The translations under genes and the position numbers were made by a program. Positions 9,367 to 17,463 of a stretch of 64,000 nucleotides of DNA are shown here, piece after piece. Below the pieces are notes generated by a model. It had not been told where the DNA came from, did not search any database, and saw only the letters and a program-made list of their open reading frames with translations. The number at the start of each line of letters is the position of its first letter. The stretch's first letter is position 1. Source of the stretch: a virus; IMG/VR virus record IMGVR_UViG_3300010373_000001, positions 51,611 to 115,610 of that record; one strand, given 5' to 3'.

Positions 9367-9876
9367 CTATTCTCTCCAGGTAATGTAGCAGATAGCGTTT
9401 ACCGCAGATGCCGCAGTAACCCTGATACGAAGAGCGTCACCAGCTTTAATCATTGGCTCTCTTCCTAGCGGCCATTGCTTGATATAAGTGTTGGTAGACA
9501 ACACCTGATAGTCATAAAGCTGAGTAGAAGTAATAGTACCTTCTGCCGATGCAGTAAATCCTGAAGCACCTGTTCCGATAGTTAGCTGTGATGCCTGTTG
9601 TCCGGGGTTAGTTACATTTGTTATGTCTACTGCGGCAGAAGTGTATGCCGTAACGGTAGCGAAAACTGTTCCCGTGTCGATTAGTTCAGTTCTAATAGCG
9701 GCAGGGGAACCGTCGAATGAGATTCCCCATTCAACGATATTGATATTACGGCCTGATGGGGGTGCCAACTGCATGAGTGTTTTAACTGTAGCTCCTGTGG
9801 TTACCGGAGTTATAGCTGCTGTCGCACCTGAAGTTGGTATATGACCATTGTAGGCCGAGTAGATATTTTCAGCCAT
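9367..9876 (-). CDS. Minor virion protein (169 aa)
   Basis: Beta-rich protein with 'SGRNINIVEWGISFDGSPAA' near residue 40 and 'ALRIRVTAASAVNAICYITW' at the end. Resembles the small capsid/tail decoration proteins found in runs in this operon. No named family. Confidence 0.73.
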   Translation of the reverse strand: MAENIYSAYNGHIPTSGATAAITPVTTGATVKTLMQLAPPSGRNINIVEWGISFDGSPAAIRTELIDTGTVFATVTAYTSAAVDITNVTNPGQQASQLTIGTGASGFTASAEGTITSTQLYDYQVLSTNTYIKQWPLGREPMIKAGDALRIRVTAASAVNAICYITWRE

Positions 9877-9878
9877 AA

Positions 9879-10229
9879 TTACACCAGTTCACAAATAAGA
9901 TCTACTGAGCAAAGCTGGTCCGATCCAGTGGTGTTAGTAGTGAATATATCAAAAACCGGAGAGTTACCGCTGTGTCCCATGTGGAAGGTAGGAATATCAA
10001 TAGTTACACCAGCGGGCACATTAAATAGAAAACCGATTATATGAACATCTTCTGGTAGTTGCGTGCGCCACGGAAAAGGGCTGAGCATGTTCAATTGAAA
10101 ATTAGAGTCCGTAGACTCTGATGTCCATGAAACTGTTAGCTCAAATGGACTTGATCCATCAATGCGTGTATTGAGAAGTGTATATAGAACGCTTGCTTGA
10201 TACGAAGCATCGTCGTGAATAAAAGCCAT
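9879..10229 (-). CDS. Minor virion protein (116 aa)
   Basis: The start is placed at ATG 10229, overlapping the stop of the upstream gene; a longer reading to 10325 would run far into that gene. Begins 'MAFIHDDASYQASVLYTLLN'; beta-rich with 'VHIIGFLFNVPAGVTIDIP'. Likely a tail or capsid accessory protein; unknown family. Confidence 0.7.
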   Translation of the reverse strand: MAFIHDDASYQASVLYTLLNTRIDGSSPFELTVSWTSESTDSNFQLNMLSPFPWRTQLPEDVHIIGFLFNVPAGVTIDIPTFHMGHSGNSPVFDIFTTNTTGSDQLCSVDLICELV

Positions 10230-10699
10230 CAGCTTGAAGTCCAAGTGATCAGGCCAGATCCACTGATAGTAAGAGTGAATGTGGCAGCGGTTGTTGCCTG
10301 TGTTCCGCCGAAATCCCAGTAGCACATCAGAAGCCTGGTTGTGTCGTTGGTGTCAACAGCAGCGTCATAGAAGAATGCGTACTTGTCTGAGAAGGTTGCG
10401 GAAGTCCATGAAGGATTAGCACAGGTAAGAGTGTTAACCAGACCAGACTGAGAGAAGCTTACTGAGGTTAGTGTCTGGCGGGAATATCCAGCGCCAGCCT
10501 CTTCAGTAAGAGCGCCACCGCCACCTGAACCAGAGTTGGCAAGGAACTGGGAAACAGTTGTGTATGCCTCAGTTGCGGCAACCCAGTTAAAGGTTCCTGT
10601 TGCCAGTCCTACCTTAAGAGTGTCTACGTTGTTCAGGGAGAATGTCTTAGTTCCCATTCCCTGAGTGAAGCCGGGGAAAACGTGTGCTGTAACGGCCAT
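10229..10699 (-). CDS. Minor virion protein with GYSR motif (156 aa)
   Basis: Begins 'MAVTAHVFPGFTQGMGTKTF' and has 'LKVGLATGTFNW' then 'EEAGAGYSRQTLTSVSFS', the pattern of a widespread small phage virion family (compare the 170-aa protein at 23-535). Beta-rich, no membrane segment. Role as head decoration or tail-fibre base is inferred. Confidence 0.76.
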   Translation of the reverse strand: MAVTAHVFPGFTQGMGTKTFSLNNVDTLKVGLATGTFNWVAATEAYTTVSQFLANSGSGGGGALTEEAGAGYSRQTLTSVSFSQSGLVNTLTCANPSWTSATFSDKYAFFYDAAVDTNDTTRLLMCYWDFGGTQATTAATFTLTISGSGLITWTSS

Positions 10700-10709
10700 A
10701 ATATGTCCT

Positions 10710-11552
10710 TTAGAAAATAACTAGTGTTCCGACTGATATGACCGGAACCTGAGATGATGTAATAACTCTGACCCAGATCTGGTAAGCACCAACGGCCAGA
10801 ACTAGCCCGCCATTTGCGGGGCCAACAAGAATCTGGGCAACGTATGGAGGATTATCTGAAGCCCACGCACCATTATGCCAGTCTCCTGATTGTGGCTCAG
10901 CACCGCTTGGGATGAAAGCAAACTGCACAGGGAAATCTGTAGGATTGATTCCCAGGCTGCCGATCATTGCGGTAATGTCAGATGACACAAACTCAGTGGA
11001 AACCGCAGCGATTCTCAGCACGTCATCCTGTTCCATGTTATTGATAGAGCCGGGAATAATCAGGGATTCCAGATGCACTGGAACCGAGGAAGCTTTGGGA
11101 ACCGTGATATCGTACTCAAGCCCATCGAGAAAATGTTCTTTAACGTGGTAGGTAAATGAGGTTGGCGTGGTACTGGCGTTATCTGTTGCTAGTAATGCTA
11201 CAAATAGCTTACCGTAATACAGATGAATTTTCCCGTTGCCAAATTCATTCAGTCCCACGGGGCTAAGATTCTGCCCGGCGAATCTCTGAGGGAATGTAGC
11301 TGTGGTTGTCCCGTCCGTTACCGTGATAGATGAACTGGGAAAGAAGGTAAAGAATCCTGATAGCGGATTCCCATCGAAATCAAACCTGTTAGTGAAGACC
11401 TGAACGTAAGTAAGACCAGTAGGAAACCCTGGCTCAGAGAACGGATTAGGCGGTGTTAAATTGTAAGACTGGTTTTGAGCAGTCCATGCAGGAGTCCACC
11501 AGGCATCAATAAGAGGCTGGCCCTGATAGTCAATTCCTGTCTGAGCGGTCAT
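10710..11552 (-). CDS. Virion protein (280 aa), unknown
   Basis: First gene downstream of the terminase. Beta-rich with three probable sandwich domains: residues 1-110 ('FDGNPLSGFFTFFPSSSITV'), 110-180, and a C-terminal 'YVAQILVGPANGGLVLAVG' domain ending 'VPVISVGTLVIF'. Such proteins are often fibre or head-tail accessory components. No family recognised. Confidence 0.75.
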   Translation of the reverse strand: MTAQTGIDYQGQPLIDAWWTPAWTAQNQSYNLTPPNPFSEPGFPTGLTYVQVFTNRFDFDGNPLSGFFTFFPSSSITVTDGTTTATFPQRFAGQNLSPVGLNEFGNGKIHLYYGKLFVALLATDNASTTPTSFTYHVKEHFLDGLEYDITVPKASSVPVHLESLIIPGSINNMEQDDVLRIAAVSTEFVSSDITAMIGSLGINPTDFPVQFAFIPSGAEPQSGDWHNGAWASDNPPYVAQILVGPANGGLVLAVGAYQIWVRVITSSQVPVISVGTLVIF

Positions 11553-11593
11553 TACTCACCGTAATTTCATTAATTGCTGACAGACCCATTTTA

Positions 11594-13153
11594 TCATCTG
11601 CGCCTTCTCTGATAGAGGATGTTCTGGTATACTTCCGCTTCCTCTGCTTCCTCGTAATCCATCTTGGTAAGAATGCAGGCCATTGACAATGAATCCGGGT
11701 AGTCATCGTGTGCGTTAGCAGCTTTAGGAGCCTTGGCTATAAAGTACGGACCCTTGTACTCTGATTCAAGATCTTCCATTTCCTGATAGAATCTCTGGAA
11801 CTTACGAAGTCTCTTAACTTTAGAACCTGCTGGCCAGGAAATCTGCTTGCGGTCCATCAGGTTTCTTAGGTGAGCCCATCTTACTGTCTGCTCTGACTGC
11901 GCTGAGCCAAGCTCAACAAATTCTATATGCGGATTAAGAACCTGAAGCCTCTGGCAGACTGTATCTCCCAGGCCGCCGATATCTATACCGACTTTCCATA
12001 CACGGTAGTTAGCCAGGAACTCAGTGATCCTGAAGTACTGCTCTTCCCAGTCCATACCTTCAAGGTCAAGCCAATTCAGTACGCGGTGATGATATAGCCC
12101 GAAAGGATCAGGATTATCCCAGTCAACAAAGACAACAGTAACAATTGTACGATCCTGTTTTCTTGCACAGTCGATACCGACGACAACTGGGGTTTTGTGA
12201 TAGGCGTGTACCACTGACTGCATCGAAATGTCCCCAAGTTCATCCAGCTTCTCGCTGGTGGTGAACATACCCTTGTCGAGAATCCACATAACCCTGTAGG
12301 AAAGCTTGAACTCGTCCGAATCTTCTCCAAGCCTGTCACGCTCTTTAGTTGCCCTCTTAAGATAATCAGGGTTATACTTGCCGACTGTTTTCCAGTCTAC
12401 TTCGTAATGATTCTGGGTGGATCTTCTGCCCGCAACAGAATATCTTTTATTGCTTTTAATTGTCTCGTAAAAGACACCCTTATGCATGGCAGGAGTGCCT
12501 GTGAAAATCATAGTGGAGTTAACAGCAGTACCCATAGGAGATACTGACTTGTTAATTACTACCTCGTCTGCTCCCTGGCATTCGTCAACCAGAATGATGT
12601 GGTAGGTACGTCCTTCAATGGTTGCCCTAGGGTGACAGGTAGTCTTACGTACCAGTGAGCCGCATTTCCCTAGCGCGATCATTCTTCCCCGGCCTGTGAT
12701 GAAATCATCTATCTCAGGGTCGGACAGAACCAGGGAAGCTGTGTGTGATGTAAGCCTGTCAACAATTCTGCCGAACAGGTTATCAGCCTGTTCGTCTACC
12801 GGAGCGAATGCTCCAACCCATACACCCTCTTTATATTTGTTAAGAGTTTCCGGATAAATCTTTGCCAGTCTTGGCAGCATGATCATGCATGTGGCTATAA
12901 CATTAGCCACGGCCTCCGTCTTACCTGACTGACGTGAGAACAGGGCAGTGATAGTTGCCCCGTCGTTTGTTATAAGCGACTCAAAAATTCTTCTGGCAAA
13001 TGGAATCTGATACGGCCTCAGAGGGTGCCCTGACAGGTCGTCACAAATGACCATCAGTTTATCAATAAGCTCGTCTACGAACTTCTGGCTGCTCTCGTCA
13101 AGTTCGTAGTCAATCTGTGCCGCGTCTACGTAATCTTCCTGCATTTGCTCCAT
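11594..13153 (-). CDS. terL: Terminase large subunit (519 aa)
   Basis: ATP-driven DNA packaging motor with headful or site-specific nuclease. N-terminal ATPase: Walker A-like 'SRQSGKTE' near residue 93, Walker B 'IILVDEC' near residue 188, and 'STMIFTGTP' coupling motif near residue 213. C-terminal RNase H-like nuclease: 'VVGIDCARKQDRT' near residue 325, 'GIDIGGLGD' near 395 and 'HDDYPDSLSMA' near 490 supply the acidic residues. Full length for the family. No small-subunit gene was recognised nearby. A near-perfect inverted repeat lies just upstream. Confidence 0.95.
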   Translation of the reverse strand: MEQMQEDYVDAAQIDYELDESSQKFVDELIDKLMVICDDLSGHPLRPYQIPFARRIFESLITNDGATITALFSRQSGKTEAVANVIATCMIMLPRLAKIYPETLNKYKEGVWVGAFAPVDEQADNLFGRIVDRLTSHTASLVLSDPEIDDFITGRGRMIALGKCGSLVRKTTCHPRATIEGRTYHIILVDECQGADEVVINKSVSPMGTAVNSTMIFTGTPAMHKGVFYETIKSNKRYSVAGRRSTQNHYEVDWKTVGKYNPDYLKRATKERDRLGEDSDEFKLSYRVMWILDKGMFTTSEKLDELGDISMQSVVHAYHKTPVVVGIDCARKQDRTIVTVVFVDWDNPDPFGLYHHRVLNWLDLEGMDWEEQYFRITEFLANYRVWKVGIDIGGLGDTVCQRLQVLNPHIEFVELGSAQSEQTVRWAHLRNLMDRKQISWPAGSKVKRLRKFQRFYQEMEDLESEYKGPYFIAKAPKAANAHDDYPDSLSMACILTKMDYEEAEEAEVYQNILYQRRRR

Positions 13154-13159
13154 AAAAAA

Positions 13160-13204
13160 TACCCCTATCGGTGCTACACGATTAAGTGTTCACCAATAAG
13201 GGTA
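13160..13204 (-). promoter_or_regulatory. Inverted repeat just upstream of the terminase gene
   Basis: TACCCCTATCGGTG pairs with CACCAATAAGGGTA across a 17-base loop (14 pairs, two G-T). It ends seven bases before the terminase start, so it would fold in the leader and could control its translation, or act as an operator. Confidence 0.5.
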
Positions 13205-13232
13205 TCATTCTTTAAGCTATTTTATTGTGTCC

Positions 13233-13415
13233 TCAAGGGATAAGGAATGATAGTGTCATCGCTGTCAGACCGCCACCTAGAAGCCACGGCAGGTCACCGC
13301 TGATAATTGTTGCTTCTTTTAGGGTGAGCAGCAAGAACAAAAATGCTGCGACGATCATGAGTGCTCTTGAAAACCATGGGGACGATACATGTACGGTTCT
13401 TGAAGGTGCTGTCAT
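13233..13415 (-). CDS. Small two-span membrane protein, holin candidate (60 aa)
   Basis: Two hydrophobic spans (about residues 16-34 'RALMIVAAFLFLLLTL' and 42-58 'LPWLLGGGLTAMTLSFLIP') with a short loop, the size and layout of a class II-type holin. The gene overlaps the basic 64-aa gene by four bases. Holin is an inference from topology; other small phage membrane proteins look alike. Confidence 0.68.
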   Translation of the reverse strand: MTAPSRTVHVSSPWFSRALMIVAAFLFLLLTLKEATIISGDLPWLLGGGLTAMTLSFLIP

Positions 13416-13606
13416 TTATGACTCCACTTCTTTGCGTTCTTAGCGAACTGTGCTCTCTTCTTCTGAACAGTAGAGGCTTTAGGATCGGCCAGTACTGCTG
13501 AAGCTTCAGCTTGTACAGATTTCCCGGCCTTCTTTGCTGTCGCTGTGAACTTGCCCCTGTTCTTGGGCTTGATACGAATTGTCTTTTTCTTGGTCGCTGT
13601 TGCCAT
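13412..13606 (-). CDS. Lys/Arg-rich basic protein (64 aa)
   Basis: About one third Lys/Arg ('MATATKKKTIRIKPKNRGKF'), with Ala, resembling histone-H1-tail-like nucleic-acid-binding proteins. It overlaps the end of the 156-aa membrane-protein gene by about 100 bases in another frame, so one of the two tails may be mis-assigned; the composition and strong start support this one. Confidence 0.6.
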   Translation of the reverse strand: MATATKKKTIRIKPKNRGKFTATAKKAGKSVQAEASAVLADPKASTVQKKRAQFAKNAKKWSHK

Positions 13607-13976
13607 CTTGACCTCTTACTGATGACTGGACGTAATCTCTTTCATTCTTCCATACAACTATACCCCATATTATGATCCCGGCGACGACACCCAGCATCGA
13701 ACAGTCATACCAGGCAACAACTTCGCTGGTCAATCTGTTCAGATGAAAGAACAAAGATAGGGCAGATGGAATCAGCAGAAGAACGATCCCGATAGTTTCG
13801 TAGACTATACGCTGACCAATGTGGTCCCTCCACCACGGCGCGTAGTATGTGTACTGAGCTACGAATGTGATGGCAGAAACCAGGCTCAGTATGATTACGG
13901 CCTTGAAAGTAAATACAAGATACTGAGCCTGTGTGTGGTGAAACAATGAAGCTATGAATGAAGCAATGAAGTGCAT
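13506..13976 (-). CDS. Membrane protein with three spans (156 aa)
   Basis: Hydrophobic segments at about residues 20-44, 65-85 and 95-110, with a low-complexity Gln/Asp/Ser-rich tail from residue 115. The tail overlaps the 64-aa basic gene and may be accidental reading. Located in a run of small membrane genes before the terminase, where lysis genes often sit; possible holin or antiholin, not certain. Confidence 0.65.
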   Translation of the reverse strand: MHFIASFIASLFHHTQAQYLVFTFKAVIILSLVSAITFVAQYTYYAPWWRDHIGQRIVYETIGIVLLLIPSALSLFFHLNRLTSEVVAWYDCSMLGVVAGIIIWGIVVWKNERDYVQSSVRGQDGNSDQEKDNSYQAQEQGQVHSDSKEGREICTS

Positions 13977-14197
13977 TAGTTATCCGTGTGACCTATCTTC
14001 AGGGACTCCCTGACTATGCTGGCAAAGTTATTGTCATCCCGTAGAGATCTGCCTGGTTGCACAATAGTTCTGTGCCTGGCGTGGGCCACGGCCTTTGCTG
14101 TATTTAGTCCATGTTCTGCGTCACGGACTTTCTGTTCTGCATCTTTATGTGTCATAAACCCGAAAATCCTGATAAAGTGTTGTCTCAGGCAATTCAT
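13976..14197 (-). CDS. Small soluble protein (73 aa), unknown
   Basis: Helical charged protein containing 'HKDAEQKVRDAEHGLNTAKA' and 'DDNNFASIVRESLK'. Four-base overlaps with both neighbours indicate translational coupling. No recognised family. Confidence 0.62.
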   Translation of the reverse strand: MNCLRQHFIRIFGFMTHKDAEQKVRDAEHGLNTAKAVAHARHRTIVQPGRSLRDDNNFASIVRESLKIGHTDN

Positions 14198-14478
14198 GCA
14201 TCTTCTCCCCGAGAAGAGGAAGTTTTAGGCTCTTCCCTATCCTGCCGCTCCATAGCGATGCTCTTTAGTGCTCCGATTAGCTGATTAGAGTTGGCTGCTG
14301 TGTCTGCCAGATCTTTGTTAGACTGCCTGAGCACCTTGTTCTCCTCTTCACGAAGATCAAGTGCCTTCTCCAGTTTTTTCGCATACCAGCCCGGTACAAA
14401 GATCTTAAAACAGATAAGTGCCAGGAACACTCCTGCCGCACCAAAGTTTATAAGCCAGTGGGCTGCTTCGGCGTCCAT
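14194..14478 (-). CDS. Single-span membrane protein with coiled coil (94 aa)
   Basis: N-terminal span at about residues 8-28 ('WLINFGAAGVFLALICFKIF') followed by a charged coiled coil ('KKLEKALDLREEENKVLRQS') and a Ser/Glu tail. Topology fits a holin-accessory or spanin-like phage membrane protein; no family named with certainty. Confidence 0.68.
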   Translation of the reverse strand: MDAEAAHWLINFGAAGVFLALICFKIFVPGWYAKKLEKALDLREEENKVLRQSNKDLADTAANSNQLIGALKSIAMERQDREEPKTSSSRGEDA

Positions 14479-14542
14479 CTATCACTTTTCCTCTAGGTAC
14501 AGGGTTTTTCAGGGTTTATCTATATTATTCTACCCGAAACGA

Positions 14543-14827
14543 TTACCTTATACCGTCACGAAAAAGTAGCTCTTCTGTGACTGCCTGCATCTGTGAAATA
14601 GCGCTCTTTAACTCCTCTAGTATAGCGCCTCTTGTGTCCGGGTCTTTCTCTTTTCTGTAGTCTGAGAACGCCTTAGCCATAGCAGATCCAGCTACATCCG
14701 TCCATTCGAGTATGTCATGAGTACTCATAGTAGCAGCCCTTTTACCGGCTGTCCTGTATGCAGGGGTGTACCATGTTTCCTCAATCAGTTTCAGGTCGTT
14801 TAATTTCCTCTGCTTGCTTAGTCTCAA
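14543..14827 (-). CDS. Small helical protein (94 aa), unknown
   Basis: Basic N-terminus ('MRLSKQRKLNDLKLIEETWY') followed by acidic amphipathic helices ending 'QAVTEELLFRDGIR'. Its start overlaps the end of the 95-aa gene by 47 bases. No family recognised. Confidence 0.65.
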   Translation of the reverse strand: MRLSKQRKLNDLKLIEETWYTPAYRTAGKRAATMSTHDILEWTDVAGSAMAKAFSDYRKEKDPDTRGAILEELKSAISQMQAVTEELLFRDGIR

Positions 14828-15068
14828 CTTCTGTTATCTCTCTTCCCTCAATAGCTTCCATCAGCTTGTATACTTCATGGTCTTCCGGTGCTTCTGGCCC
14901 CCACTTACCGACCACTATAGCCTTGCCCGGCCAGCAGTGAATAATCAGGGAGCGTTTGCAGTCACGGAAAGGCTCTTCTATTTCCCTCGTAGGGGCTATG
15001 TCAAATACAAAAAATCCCCTCACCGATATTATTCCGATGAAGAGATCCTTGCCGTGCATTTTTGCCAT
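14781..15068 (-). CDS. Hypothetical protein (95 aa)
   Basis: Begins 'MAKMHGKDLFIGIISVRGFF', a beta-rich first half, then a Glu/Lys-rich helical tail. A possible zinc-free phage small protein; nothing diagnostic. One base separates it from the KTSC gene upstream. Confidence 0.65.
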   Translation of the reverse strand: MAKMHGKDLFIGIISVRGFFVFDIAPTREIEEPFRDCKRSLIIHCWPGKAIVVGKWGPEAPEDHEVYKLMEAIEGREITEVETKQAEEIKRPETD

Positions 15069-15422
15069 TCAGTTTATTCTTTCGTATGGTAGTGCGTTCA
15101 GCCTTGCGTTAATAAATCTGCCGGGCGATGCTGCCCTGCGGAATGCTCTGGCTGTTGCTTCGTCTACATTGTAGTAATCGTACACCGAACCATCAGTAAA
15201 GAACTTGATTCTCAATGTCTGAGTAGTCCTGTTGTATCCGGCCATAGTTGTTCTACGGTGATCCCAGCCATTTTGAGGCCAGGTAGTTTTAGTTGGATCG
15301 TAGGTCCAGGGAATGAAGTCGCCTTCTCCTTCTTCCTTAGCAAATTCTCTTGCCTTGGCTGCTTCCCTGTCCCTACGAAGAATTGATCCAACGTCTATCT
15401 TAACGCGGGGTCGTCTTGCCAT
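15069..15422 (-). CDS. KTSC-domain protein (117 aa)
   Basis: The C-terminal half matches the KTSC fold: 'TMAGYNRTTQTLRIKFFTDG' followed by 'SVYDYYNVDEATARAFRRAA', then 'SPGRFINARL'. KTSC domains are common in phage and bacterial small proteins, often fused to nucleases or lysyl-tRNA synthetase-like domains; biochemical role unclear. The N-terminal 45 residues are charged. Confidence 0.75.
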   Translation of the reverse strand: MARRPRVKIDVGSILRRDREAAKAREFAKEEGEGDFIPWTYDPTKTTWPQNGWDHRRTTMAGYNRTTQTLRIKFFTDGSVYDYYNVDEATARAFRRAASPGRFINARLNALPYERIN

Positions 15423-15423
15423 G

Positions 15424-15651
15424 TTAACCTACATTACTGCTGTCAGTGGTTGTCCAGGTCACCTTTACTGCCTCACAAGTGCAACTAATGATTGCGGGTG
15501 CGTAGTATGTCTTGCATCCTGGGCACTGCCATCCTACCTGTACCGGATTTGGCGCAGTCCCAATCGTCCAGTTCTGATGACTCCAGTGATAACAAGGATA
15601 GCCATGACAGTAATGAAATTCTCCTGACGGAGCTATTGTGTTAGCTACCAC
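15424..15651 (-). CDS. Zinc-ribbon-like small protein (75 aa)
   Basis: Cysteine and histidine spacing suggests metal binding: 'HYCHGYPCYHW' near residue 13 and 'WQCPGCKTYY ... ISCTC' near 42-60. Overlaps the 93-aa gene by 11 bases. One of many small Cys-rich proteins of this phage. Confidence 0.62.
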   Translation of the reverse strand: MVANTIAPSGEFHYCHGYPCYHWSHQNWTIGTAPNPVQVGWQCPGCKTYYAPAIISCTCEAVKVTWTTTDSSNVG

Positions 15652-15922
15652 TTTGAACAGTCCATCCTGTTACTATATTCCTGCCCATTTCATCTGAAGG
15701 CTCGAAGTGCGGGCAATTATCTGCCATCTGAGTATGCTCACCGCGTTCGTCAAACTTGCAGACTTCATGGTACGCATTGATCGGCATCTGATAAGGCAGC
15801 GGCCTGGCACCAAGAGTTGTGTCATCCCAGAAGAAATCTTCAGCGGGTCTTGGTTCTTCATCTTCAACAGGAGAAGTTTTTACCGGAAGCTGGGCCTTCT
15901 CAGATGGATCGTTAACGTACAT
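15641..15922 (-). CDS. Hypothetical acidic protein (93 aa)
   Basis: Acidic, Pro-rich, with a single Cys pair (residues about 56 and 71) and 'AEDFFWDDTTLGARPLPYQM'. It follows the 41-aa Cys-rich gene by one base. No recognised domain. Confidence 0.62.
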   Translation of the reverse strand: MYVNDPSEKAQLPVKTSPVEDEEPRPAEDFFWDDTTLGARPLPYQMPINAYHEVCKFDERGEHTQMADNCPHFEPSDEMGRNIVTGWTVQSGS

Positions 15923-15923
15923 A

Positions 15924-16049
15924 TCAGTCCTGTATTGCGCAAAGTATGTGGCAGCCGTTTTCGTGAATATAGCAATGACTGTCGTCTATGCAAGCACACC
16001 ACTTTGACTCACATCGGCAGTAATCTTTCTTACAGCCCAATCTTATCAC
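15924..16049 (-). CDS. Cys-rich microprotein (41 aa)
   Basis: Translation from GTG at 16049, whose first bases overlap the exonuclease stop (GTGA), with GAGGG upstream. It has eight Cys and two His ('CKKDYCRCESKWCAC ... CYIHENGCHILC'), suggesting one or two zinc or metal sites. The longer upstream ATG reading lies inside the exonuclease gene and is less likely. Confidence 0.6.
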   Translation of the reverse strand: MIRLGCKKDYCRCESKWCACIDDSHCYIHENGCHILCAIQD

Positions 16050-16939
16050 AATGGTTCTTCCCTCACTTCTGATCCGCCCTTTTTCTTGCTGCCCTTGCAC
16101 CAGCGTCCGCAAGACTGGCATTGATAACGTCTGTAGCTAGCCGCGTTAGTTCTTGCGTAGCCTCGCTTCTGAAGTTTGGGACTTCCGCACGAAGGGCACG
16201 TCTTATTCTCAGCAAAGACCGAAAGGTTCGGATGACCAGGAATCCACGGTAGCACTTTGATGTAAAGCGCTTCCAGAATCTTCGTATCATTCTCATTGTA
16301 TAGCCTCATCTGCTCCCACGCGTCAGGATCGTTATTAAGACAGGCGATCCATCCCTCGTATCCTATGCTCTTCTTCTTGCCAGGAATCCCGAGTGCTTTG
16401 GTAACGTAATCCAGCTTGTTAGACGGGAACTTAAACTGCCTCCTGATAGCCAGGCACAAGTCTACCTGCTTATATGGTGAAGGTGGCGTAAGTCCTGCCA
16501 GAAGAATCTCTTTATTAAGATGCGGGATATCGTGAGCCTTACCGTAGTAGTGAACAACGATATCTGCTTCGTCCAGTAGTTCATGGGCCTTACGGACCAT
16601 CTCTTCCTTGCCGTCATGGAAAGAAGAGAAGAACATAATTTCATCCTGGCCAAACCATTTGGCCGAGAAGCACATTAGTTCCTGAGGTACTACCACGCCC
16701 TGATGGCTTACGTAATTGTCTTTCAGACTCCATACGTAGGCGAGGTTAGGCGAGGTTTCGATATCCAGAAACAGGATCTTAGCTGAGGTGCCCTCAGGCG
16801 GCGCCGTACTGGCCTCTGAGACGTTTTCGGCCCTCTCCCTACCTGATACCCTAGGGAAGTAAGAAGTCACCTTAGAACCGCTTACATCGAGCCCTGGCAT
16901 GTACGGTAAGGCTTGGAACTCTAATTTGTATTCCTGCAT
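16046..16939 (-). CDS. DnaQ/RNase T-like 3'-5' exonuclease with zinc ribbon (297 aa)
   Basis: DEDD-type nuclease: Exo I 'LFLDIETSP' near residue 55, Exo II 'DIVVHYYGKAHDIPHLNKE' near 128, Exo III 'YNENDTKILEALY' near 220. Residues about 248-285 form a C4 zinc ribbon 'CPSCGSPKLQKRGY ... YQCQSCGRW', like the ribbons in transposase and transcription proteins. Likely degrades or trims nucleic acid ends; substrate unknown. It is the first protein gene below the tRNA cluster in the direction of transcription. Confidence 0.85.
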   Translation of the reverse strand: MQEYKLEFQALPYMPGLDVSGSKVTSYFPRVSGRERAENVSEASTAPPEGTSAKILFLDIETSPNLAYVWSLKDNYVSHQGVVVPQELMCFSAKWFGQDEIMFFSSFHDGKEEMVRKAHELLDEADIVVHYYGKAHDIPHLNKEILLAGLTPPSPYKQVDLCLAIRRQFKFPSNKLDYVTKALGIPGKKKSIGYEGWIACLNNDPDAWEQMRLYNENDTKILEALYIKVLPWIPGHPNLSVFAENKTCPSCGSPKLQKRGYARTNAASYRRYQCQSCGRWCKGSKKKGGSEVREEPL

Positions 16940-16958
16940 TGTACTCCATATAATAGAA

Positions 16959-16992
16959 GCCCGTCAAGAATCTCCTGACGGGCTTTCTTTTT
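16959..16992. terminator. Hairpin between exonuclease gene and tRNA cluster
   Basis: GCCCGTCA / TGACGGGC 8-bp stem with a 9-base loop. A pyrimidine-rich T tract lies on the plus-strand side, weaker T richness on the minus side. It would partly insulate tRNA transcription from the structural genes. Confidence 0.55.
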
Positions 16993-17005
16993 CTCCTGTA
17001 TTCGG

Positions 17006-17077
17006 TAGGCAGTGAGGGATCTGAACCCCCGACCCTTTCGGTGTAAACGAAGCGCTCTCCCGCTGAGCTAACCGCCC
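17006..17077 (-). tRNA. tRNA-Val (TAC)
   Basis: Seven-pair acceptor GGGCGGT/ACTGCCT, D arm GCTC...GAGC, anticodon stem CTTCG/CGAAG with loop TTTACAC, T arm with loop TTCAGAT. Reads GUA and by wobble other GUN codons. CCA not encoded. Confidence 0.96.
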
Positions 17078-17081
17078 TTAT

Positions 17082-17152
17082 GTAAGTTTTTTGCTAGATA
17101 CTTCTACGCCCAGCACATATCCTAAGATAACCGCCCTAGAGGAAAAACTTAC
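17082..17152. other. Long hairpin between two tRNAs
   Basis: GTAAGTTTTT pairs with AAAAACTTAC (10 pairs), extended inward by CTAG/CTAG, with a 38-base loop. It fills the spacer between tRNA-Val and tRNA-Lys; a processing hairpin or small structured RNA is possible. Confidence 0.5.
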
Positions 17153-17162
17153 AAACCTTGAG

Positions 17163-17235
17163 TACCCCCACTAGGATTCGAACCTAGGACTAACTGGTTA
17201 AGAGCCAGCTACTCTATCCGCTGAGTTACAGGGGC
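17163..17235 (-). tRNA. tRNA-Lys (CTT)
   Basis: Canonical cloverleaf: anticodon loop CTCTTAA between GCTGG and CCAGT, T loop TTCGAAT, D arm ACTC...GAGT. Reads AAG. Confidence 0.95.
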
Positions 17236-17240
17236 TTAGT

Positions 17241-17339
17241 TTAACAAGAACAATCTTTGTCAGGACAATGATCTTCTGGTGAATGAGGGTGAAACCCTGT
17301 TGAACAGGGAACGCACAAATGGTATTCTCTATCTTTCAT
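17241..17339 (-). CDS. Cys/His-rich microprotein (32 aa)
   Basis: ATG at 17339 lies next to the 3' end of tRNA-Glu(CTC), stop next to the 5' end of tRNA-Lys. Pattern C-x2-C-x5-H-x1-H-x5-H-C-x4-C-x1-C, so a probable zinc-binding peptide like those at 29307-30192 and 63335-63469. Very short; supported mainly by that family pattern. Confidence 0.5.
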   Translation of the reverse strand: MKDREYHLCVPCSTGFHPHSPEDHCPDKDCSC

Positions 17340-17340
17340 G

Positions 17341-17413
17341 TACTCCCGACCGGGTTCGAACCGGCAGTCTCTACCTTGAGAGGGTAGCGAGATAGCCCTT
17401 ACTCTACAGGAGC
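17341..17413 (-). tRNA. tRNA-Glu (CTC)
   Basis: Acceptor GCTCCTG/CGGGAGT, anticodon stem CTACC/GGTAG with loop CTCTCAA, T loop TTCGAAC. Reads GAG. A second Glu tRNA (TTC) is at 25094-25167. Confidence 0.94.
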
Positions 17414-17463
17414 GTGTGAGGCTAATATTTACTGACGAGTTAGCCTCAATCGTCGGGTCTATT

